Of a DNA stretch of 64,000 nt, positions 56,960 to 64,000 are shown piece by piece (position 1 is the stretch's first letter; the number at the start of each line of letters is the position of its first letter). The stretch spans positions 27,019,487-27,083,486 of the forward strand of contig OZ035960.1 of assembly GCA_964034945.1 (NCBI GenBank), written 5' to 3'. The position numbers and the translations under genes were made by a program. This stretch comes from Chrysopilus asiliformis. Lineage: Eukaryota > Arthropoda > Insecta > Diptera > Rhagionidae. Under the pieces are notes generated by a model. That model was not told the origin of the DNA, ran no database searches, and saw only the letters and a list, made by a program, of their open reading frames with translations.

Positions 56960-59900
56960 ATCGCTAGACATATTTGACGATTATGGGCGGCAAATGTTAA
57001 AGTTTTATTTAACGTTTGATTTATTTCAATTATATGTATCATCTCTCCTGAAAAAGCAGTCAAGATTACTATTAGAAATTTATATCACACAACTGTAACA
57101 ATAGCCCGTTGTATTTATTTGTTTCATACAGTGTTGATTGTACTCAAAAAAAAAAGATTAATTCAATTCTTTCTTTTGAAATGAGATATCACAATTTTTC
57201 CAAAACACTGTGATTTTATTTGCCTAAAGGAATGCTTAATGATTCGGAGCCATTAAAAGCATGATATAAAGTTTTAAAAACTGTTACACTTTTTATTCGA
57301 TTTTCTTTCATCTACTAATGAGAAAATGAAAATATTGCAGCTAGTGTAGAGAAAATAGTCTGGATCATTGGCTCTTTTTAAACAATTTTTTCCATTCAAT
57401 GTGATTTTTTTTGTTGCAATCCACAGAGAAAACTTTATAATAGTATTTTTTTCTGTGTTGCATGTTTTTGTTTTCTTCCAACTCGGTATTATTCTGTTTC
57501 AGTGTTTTAATTCAGCTGCAGGCGACTATACACCATAGCACAAGGATTAAAATAATAAAAACGGGGGAAAAAGTAGAAACAACTTTACGATATATTTTTT
57601 TAAAGCGATTAGACTGGCCAACAATCCACATGAGAGCGAACAGTTTTTCTACACTGCTGGTGTCATTGTGCATTTAAGCTTTCTTTTCCTTTTATTATGC
57701 TCACTATTCTCGACCGAGTTTTTTTTTTGTCCTGGGATTTTCTCAAAAGAGCGAAACGAAAATAATAACACTAAAAAGTAAAAAGTGGAGAATTTTGAGA
57801 TGAAACGATTGCACGGAATAAAGGAAGGTTTAGTGTTTCTTTTTAGTGTTTTATTTTTTAAATACTGGGGGAAAACTTATCCTAGTCTTATACTATATAG
57901 GATAGTGCGGAATAAGTATCATATTAGCATATGTTGAAAACTTTAAAAATTTTACTCGTTTTTCTTGAGGAACTCTTGTCTTTCAGGTTTTGCCCTTCAT
58001 CTGTAGATGTTATGCACACATATAAAATTGTGCAGTATATTTATATATGGATGTATGTACATATATTTAAAAGAAGATTTAGCTGAAACCTAACCATAGA
58101 GTGAAACATATGTTGTTGTGGAACTTTCGCACGGTTTATAATGACTTCATTTATATTCATGAAAACTTTGAAAATGTGTGTTTATCTTGAACCCTACTAA
58201 CCGATATATGACGACTATACGATACTTAGAGTCGATGTCTGGTTTTCATATACAAAACCAGAGCCAACAACAAAAGAGAGTAAAAAAAATACTATATTGA
58301 ATACAGGGAAAAATAAAAAAACAAGAATGAGAAAAATATCCCAGTATGACGAAGGAAAATTCAATGCATATACAGTTTTGTGGCAAGTTGCCACTAAGGA
58401 AGCACCTTTATGATCCGTAAGCAAACATATTCACCAAGTTTAATATACATAAAATGGTCTCGACATATTCGTAATATAAGGCGGCAAAGTACATATTCCT
58501 AATATGTACTGACTGGTACTGCAAAAAGTGCCCATTTTCTATGCCATAACACTTTCTGCAAGTTTAAGTTCAGGGAATGGTCTACTTGTTATCATTAAAG
58601 CTTTAAACGACTTTTATCGTTTTTTCTTCACAATCTACCGTTGGCCAGAAATTATGGTTTTTTCGTAAAATAAACATACAAGTATCTACCTCGTTCCAAA
58701 CGTAATGAAAAACACTGGGTAAAAAAAACAACAGCCAAAGAAGAAAAAAAAACGCAAACTGAAAGGTTATTGAAACCTTTTCGTATTCCATATGGGACAT
58801 GTGAAAAAACACAGCCGCGTTGAAGTGTGTGTGGATATTTGTACGGTTTTCATAGAAAAACAAATTCTCATTTCGGTTGAAAAACATGGCAAAATTCAGA
58901 TTTTTGTTTTCCTTTTGTGGTTTTGACCCAAAATGAGAAAATTATTTCGAATGGCTATGTTTTTTTTTCTTTCCTGGTGCAATACCAACATGCGTTGCGT
59001 TCATTTTTCAATTTATTTAAAACTACTCGTACTTGCTTTTGTCTGGTTGCCAGTATATTGGGGATGATGGAAAATTGCTCAATTTTGCAGTTTTGTGAAT
59101 AATATAAACTGAAACATTTTTAATATGTATATATCTGTATATCGAAGCCATTACGCATTTTCGCATGTCCATCGATCAAAGGGTATTTTGTGTTGTTTTA
59201 TTTATTGGGAATTTGAAGTCATCAGAGATATTAATTTTTGCTACACTTTTAAACTCACAAATGAAAAGAAAAAGGATTTTTGATAAATATGAGAAACGAA
59301 AAAATGTGTTTCCTTCTAAAAAAGATAAATATGAGAAAGGAAAAAATGTATATGAGGCCTAATATATGGGAAAATCATATTCAGCGGAGGGAGTTCACAT
59401 TATATGGGAGTAAATGGCTTGAATAGACGAAAATTTTCTTTTGCGAACGACCTGTCCAACACTGAAAATCGTATTAAAATCTTTTAATATTTTATGTTTA
59501 ACCATTGAACCATTTCTGATTCATCGAAATAGCAGGAGGAGGTGTTCGCAGAATCCTAGTTTGTCCAGCTAAAAATGCTACGGCTGAATAAAAATGAAAT
59601 TATTTAATTATATTGTCGTGTTGTCAGACACGAAATAAAATGTAGAATTGTATAATTCCCAACCAATTACATTAAAATTATCGTTCTTAAAAAATACTTA
59701 ATCGCTGCAGTCGAATTCATTGCATTTTTTGCTTCTTTTTTGTTCCCAGGGTTAAAGGTAACGGTCTCTGCTGTTTACTTGTGTGAAAATTTAGGAAAAA
59801 AAACTGGCTGGGAAAAGGGTTTTCCATTGAATTTTCTAAAACTTTTCTCTCCCCTAGAAAATTATATTGGAAAATCTGTTTTCATAATATTTTTTGTGAT

Positions 59901-60110
59901 AAGCTTAAGCGATTTCCTTTTATTTTCATATAAAGAGCATGCATTTACAATCAGCAGCGCATTTTTTATTATTATCTTTCCTTCGATCAGGTGACGACAA
60001 AAAGGTAACAAACACCCATTCTCTTGTGTCCACATTCATCTTATTGCATACTCACTGCATACTCACTAGCGACTCACATACGTAAGTCCGATGACAATAC
60101 AATATTTTCT
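56960..60110. other. Gene-free stretch
   Basis: No motif-bearing frame is present. A small duplication, GATAAATATGAGAAA.GAAAA (59282 and 59325), is the only local repeat. The plus frames at 59740-59994 and 57462-57677 are unrecognised and AT-biased. Confidence 0.4.
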
Positions 60111-60114
60111 CTGC

Positions 60115-60385
60115 TTCGTCCTTGTAAGGAAAAGCGAAGGTCCTGTAAGGATAATGCGATTCTCCTTTATTTCAAATTTTCAGAAAAAAGTCTCATCTGG
60201 GGGTTTTTGGGCCGTTGAATCCGATTTTGATATTAAGACGTCTGTAAGGTTAACGGAAGGTCCTGAAAGGATAACCTGATTATTCTTTTTCTCAAATTTT
60301 CTGGAAAAAATCTCTTCTGGGGTGTTTTGGGTCCGCTGAATTCGATTCTGACGTTAAGAAGTCTGTAAGGGTGTCTCAAAGGTGA
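60115..60385 (-). repeat. Two LDR internal units in tandem
   Basis: GGTCCTGTAAGGATAA (60138) and GGTCCTGAAAGGATAA (60259) each begin a unit of about 120 bp, with TCAAATTTTC, AAAAAATCTC, CTGGGG.TTTTGGG and GAATCCGATTTTGA-type blocks. They have the same orientation as those at 800-1045. Confidence 0.7.
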
Positions 60386-60392
60386 GGGTATA

Positions 60393-60587
60393 CAGTGGAG
60401 TCCGCTTAAGAGCACTATGGCTTAAAAGAACATCCCGCTTAAAATCACAATTTCTTGTGGCATTTACTTTTCTAGATTATTGCCATATATTTTAATTTGT
60501 TTAGGAGAACACCGTTTAAAAGAACAACCCGCTTAAGAGAACAAATTTTGCTGACATTTTCAGTGTTCTTTTAAGCGGACTCCACTG
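60393..60587. mobile_element. TA-flanked CAGTGGAGTCCGC miniature element (Tc1/mariner/pogo-like)
   Basis: The termini CAGTGGAGTCCGCTTAA and TTAAGCGGACTCCACTG are exact complements, with TA on both sides. Inner repeats GCTTAAAAGAACA, GTTTAAAAGAACA and GCTTAAGAGAACA recur. The 195-bp element is typical of pogo or Tigger-derived miniature elements. Confidence 0.92.
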
Positions 60588-60860
60588 TATATTCCAAGAT
60601 TAAACGTATATACGCGTACAGTCGTCATTTTGGATTTTTGGTTAAGCTAATCAAATACAAAATAACTAAAAAGGATAAAAATTCTTTTTGAAGAAAAGTA
60701 AAAAAGCTTATATTTGTACTGAGATGGAAAAAAATAACTTTTTGGGCACTGTGTATCAGAAATAAAAGTGAAATAAAAGCATTAAAAATGAAATAAAATA
60801 AATATTTATCTCCCTCTGACACACAGCACCCAAAAAATTGTTTTTTTTCCTTTTAATAAT
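60588..60860. other. AT-rich spacer
   Basis: Nothing is supportable here. CACTGTGTATCAG and CTGACACACAGCAC form a weak inverted pair. Confidence 0.4.
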
Positions 60861-60864
60861 TTTT

Positions 60865-61394
60865 TATACCCGTATGGTGAAACCAAAGGGTATATTAACT
60901 TTGCCTTACCGTTTGTAACGCCAAGATCCCGTCATCACACACAAAAATGAATTACACCAGTGTGTTTAGAATGATAAAAATAACTAATTTTTGCATGTCC
61001 GTCCGTCCGTCTATCCGTCTGTGGCGCGGATTGCGGGCGCACGGATTGAGCTACAGACTTGAAATTTTGCGCAGATCCGTTTTTCGTAAAATGCGAGGCT
61101 AAGTTCGTTCATAAACAAGAATGTACCATTAGAACGAAACGAAAACTTTTTTTGCGAACATCTCAAAAACGGTGTATCTTATGAAAAAAGTGCAAGAACA
61201 AAAGTTATTTAGGATATGATTCTACATAAAACTCCCATACATCAAAATCCGATTGGAATAAATTTTAAAAAATCTTATTGAAAAGTTTGCCTTCAAAGTG
61301 GAATTTTGGTACAACTGTTCGAATTTTGATACGAATATCACCATACGGGTTTTAAATAATTGCCAGATTGGCAATTATAGCTTTTGTTATGCTT
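60865..61394 (+). repeat. CCGT-core dispersed repeat, subfamily E, copy 4
   Basis: It runs from TATACCCGTATGGTGAAACC to TATCACCATACGGGTTT, then AATTGCCAGATTGGCAATTA and AGCTTTTGTTATG. This is the best-preserved copy for the inverted ACCCGTATGGTGA ends. The CCGT tract is short (about 61000-61020). Confidence 0.88.
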
Positions 61395-62824
61395 TTAAAT
61401 GACAGACAGCTTTTTTCAAAATTTTTTTTTTGAAATTTAGTTATTTTATTTTTATTTTTGAAACGTTTTTTTTTCAAACATTTACCAAAACCTCGTATCC
61501 AAATCGGTTGCGTTGTTTTCGAGCCAAATTTGAGCGAAGACATACAGACAGTCAATTTTATATTGCAGATGTCCGTAATCATGTTTTAGAATCACCCTCC
61601 ATCCCCACTCCCAAGGAAAACAAAAAAAAAAATAAATTAAATATATCTATATAGATATTTTAATTGAAAAATTATGTTTTTAAGTCAATCCTAGCCAGCA
61701 CTACACTTGATTATGTAAATGTTTTATGACTTTGAGAAAATACCACAAATAAATGGAATTGCTCTTACCACGTGTGCATCATGTAAAGGTACCCGTCAGA
61801 TGTCTGTCTGTTTATTTCAAATACGAGTAGATATTCGTTTGGATCGATACAATCCAGATACCGCTAGTTAAATTAACTCGTACTACTAACTATAAATGTG
61901 TGAATATAAAGCCTATAAATGTACCTACCTACAAATACAAACATATTTGTATAAAGTAATAGTTTTCTCGATTATGTAATCACAAGAAACTTGTGTCTAT
62001 CACAAAAAGCTCTTCATTTAAAGAGAAGTAAAACCAAATCACTTTCAAGAAGATAGATAGATAGATAAGATATACTTGCGTAGATATGTTAGAAAATTTC
62101 TGTACGATGAAAACCTAAGAAGAATGTCTCTAGCGCTGTACGATACAACGAAAGTGATGTGGACAAGCATTCAGGTGTATACGGATTTTTATATCTATAT
62201 CTTTAAGAAACATCCGTAAAGACAGACTAAAGGTAATTGACATTGGTAAATGAAAATAATTTGTTCAACGATTAGACTATGTTTTTAGGAAATCCTTTGG
62301 CATCATTATCGAATATCCACCATGGGTGTAACTAGGATGTATAAGTATTTGTAAATTATTTAAAAAATCACTTTCCGTGCTTAAGATAATAGTTTTATTA
62401 AAGACGACTTAAGAGAATAATTAGGAAGCCTTATAGAACAATAAAGAGTGTTTTCAGGTTTAGAATTTGGACAAATAATTGACAAAAGTTGTCACTTCCA
62501 TTGGATTGTACAAAATTTTAGCTCAATTGGTCAAGGGGATTTGAAGTGTAGACTATTGAAAGTGAGTTAAGTTAGACTTTCAATTTTTTCAAGAAATTTG
62601 TGTCGTAATGGACACATAAGTGCAGTTTCTTGCAGAAATCACAAAAGCCTTTCCGTTTGTATGTGAGAAGGAAAAGGAGAGATTCAATTTTACACTTTGT
62701 TCTTTATATGGGCAACGACGTGTATGCAAGCTGGTTGTCGGATAAAGTACGAAAATAGATTAAAGATTTTAGCCGATTTTTGATATTACAAGTTTGCATG
62801 AATAGAACTAGGCAAATATTTTTG
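61395..62824. other. Gene-free stretch
   Basis: It contains a GATA tetranucleotide run at 62052-62068. Overlapping frames at 61352-61654 have no motif. Confidence 0.4.
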
Positions 62825-62832
62825 CTTTAGAT

Positions 62833-63531
62833 CAAGCCTGGGCACTCCTTGGCTCGTCTGGCTCCTCACAACGATAACATTTTTATTCAAATTTTACGAG
62901 TATACAATCAATGTATGAACACTTTTACTCGACTCTCCAACGTAATGATACGTGTTGGTAGACGACGGCCACTTCGGCAGCCGAAATCAAACGATTCACT
63001 AACAATCGATGGAGCGAGCCTACGACAGTCATTTAGTATAATTTCTGTTGTTGATGCGTGCGGATGTTTACATTTGCTCCCCAAAACCTTAATTGCTTCC
63101 CAAAGAACACTGACGTACGAAATTTTTTCAGATACTATGTCGTCTGATTGTGAAATCAAATAATTAATAACCACAAATAATGATAACCGTCAATGTCTAG
63201 TTTGCAGTTACATGTCAAATAAAAAATTCAATCTAGAACGCCATTACAACAGCTGTCCTATCAGGTAACATGCAATTTAGCGCATGTTTTTTCGAAGCAC
63301 AGAACCGGAAGTACGTCCCCACAAGTTTTTTTGCACGACGGAACTTATTATTTTTTTGTAATCGCATCATGATAAATTGTGTAGTCCATTGTTCCTAAAC
63401 GCCTCCATCAAAAGCGAAAGAGCGTAAAAAATGAAAAAGATGCGTTTTCTCATTTCGTGTTATAGTATATGAAGAAACATAAAATTTCTTCGAGTAATAG
63501 TAAATCACTACATACATGGTGCCCAGGCCTG
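62833..63531 (+). mobile_element. hAT-like element remnant with 8-bp target duplication
   Basis: The 699-bp element starts CAAGCCTGGGCACTCC and ends GGTGCCCAGGCCTG, and is flanked by an exact 8-bp direct repeat CTTTAGAT (62825-62832 and 63532-63539). The ends and duplication length identify hAT. It keeps a zinc-finger-coding segment (63164-63268) but no catalytic domain, so it is an internally deleted derivative of an autonomous element. Confidence 0.88.
63164..63268 (+). pseudogene. Zinc-finger remnant of an hAT transposase
   Basis: A stop-bounded frame of 34 codons encodes RQCLVCSYMSNKKFNLERHY followed by NSCP. The pattern C-x2-C-x12-H-x3-C (63194-63256) resembles the BED-type DNA-binding finger at the N-terminus of hAT transposases. 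The same frame upstream (62849-63163) ends with MSSDCEIK and a stop at 63161-63163, so the original start may lie there. AG/GTAACA at 63263-63270 could be a splice donor. No DDE or dimerisation domain follows within the element. Confidence 0.5.
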
Positions 63532-63644
63532 CTTTAGATTATACAGGTAACTTATTTTCGACTAACTAGTCAAAGGAAATCTTTTGTTGACCAAAAATGA
63601 TTAAACAAGCCGACACTCATTCTGGTGCACACGACATAAGAGTA

Positions 63645-63860
63645 TTTTCTGGGTAATTTGGAGTCGGTGATTCCAAATCTGGCAGTAGTTTGGCTGTACC
63701 AGCTCTACTTTTCCCGATAAGCGGGTAATTTGTTAATTGGTTTAAATCTTTATATCCCGGAAATCCACAATTATTTTTTCCTTCATATCTGAAAAAGTAG
63801 ATCTGGCACAACCAAACTACTGCCAGATTCGGATTCAGCGACCCCAAAATACCCAGAGAA
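63645..63860. mobile_element. Inverted-repeat element with long arms
   Basis: TTTTCTGGGTAATTTGGAGTCG and the far-end complement (..CCAAAATACCCAGAGAA) pair over about 50 bp, continuing through CAAATCTGGCAGTAGTTTGG and CCAAACTACTGCCAGATTCG. The 216-bp element is non-coding. The right end text (GATTC.GCGACCCC) resembles the LDR internal unit. No clear target duplication is seen. Confidence 0.7.
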
Positions 63861-63872
63861 GAGTCTAACAAT

Positions 63873-64000
63873 GAGGGTATTCACAATCCTCTTTTAATTT
63901 TCGGTATTCGGTATTTTCGGTAATATTAAAAGACTGAAAATATTCTGCTGTGAACATCCCACAGCACAGATTTGAGAACAGCGCTTTTATTTGATACGTG
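63873..64000 (-). mobile_element. CAGGGTATTCACAG-type element, copy 3, cut by window end
   Basis: GAGGGTATTCACAATCCTCT, then text identical or nearly so to 38508-38635 up to GAACAGCGCTTTTATT.GATACGTG. It has the same orientation as copy 2. The remaining part lies beyond the window. Confidence 0.85.

Noticed and set aside
62849..63163. 104-codon plus frame as an independent gene
   Set aside because: It starts inside the hAT terminal repeat and ends just before the zinc-finger frame. At most, its last few codons belong to the transposase start.
62908..63174. 88-codon minus frame
   Set aside because: It is antisense to the hAT remnant and has no recognisable motif.

Overview
This is a 64 kb eukaryotic window. 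It is AT-rich, has no bacterial-type operons, and contains no host gene that I can recognise. Its contents (a Ty3/gypsy retrotransposon, a Penelope-like fragment, many miniature inverted-repeat elements, a Helitron-like block and long non-coding repeats built around CCGT/CTGT tracts) suggest an arthropod, probably an insect. The phrase GGGTATATTAA...TTTGTAAC in one repeat family reminds me of dipteran intronic repeats, but I cannot place the species. I read the window as intergenic or deep intronic DNA. Nearly all short open frames fall inside repeats or in random AT-rich sequence.

The only long coding region is one complete LTR retrotransposon on the minus strand (51602-56274). It has two identical 156-bp LTRs, a 5-bp target duplication (ATTGT), a primer-binding site, a purine tract, and gag-protease, RT and RNase H-integrase frames of the mag/K02A2.6-like Ty3/gypsy type. 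Identical LTRs imply a recent insertion. Even so, the polyprotein is cut twice: by a frame change at an 8-bp homopolymer between protease and RT, and by a 20-bp tandem duplication between RT and RNase H.

The most unusual locus is at 41268-41792. A frame-shifted remnant resembling a Penelope-like reverse transcriptase is followed by a compact hammerhead-ribozyme-like fold (41749-41792). The fold has stems I, II and III, CUGAUG, GAAA and a GUC cleavage site, with one departure from the core at position 9. The window also holds a high density of short DNA transposons. Several can be typed by their target duplications: hAT elements with exact 8-bp duplications (62833-63531, which keeps a zinc-finger remnant, and 50178-50462), TTA/TAA-flanked elements (13263-13431, 29064-29425, 39462-39914, 56304-56665), TTAA-flanked elements (24356-24610, 33933-34168, 43003-43484) and TA-flanked elements (2625-2908, 21802-22264, 45972-46243, 60393-60587).

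Layout: 0-8 kb long dispersed repeat, short elements and a CCGT-core repeat; 7.6-11.7 kb GC-rich Helitron-like block followed by a region between two inverted repeats; 12-29 kb repeats and short elements; 30-43 kb CCGT-core repeats in both orientations, several short elements and the Penelope/ribozyme remnant; 43-51.6 kb more short elements and a long dispersed repeat; 51.6-56.3 kb LTR element; 56.3-64 kb further short elements, the hAT remnant and a repeat cut by the window edge. Several elements are nested, which gives a relative insertion order.
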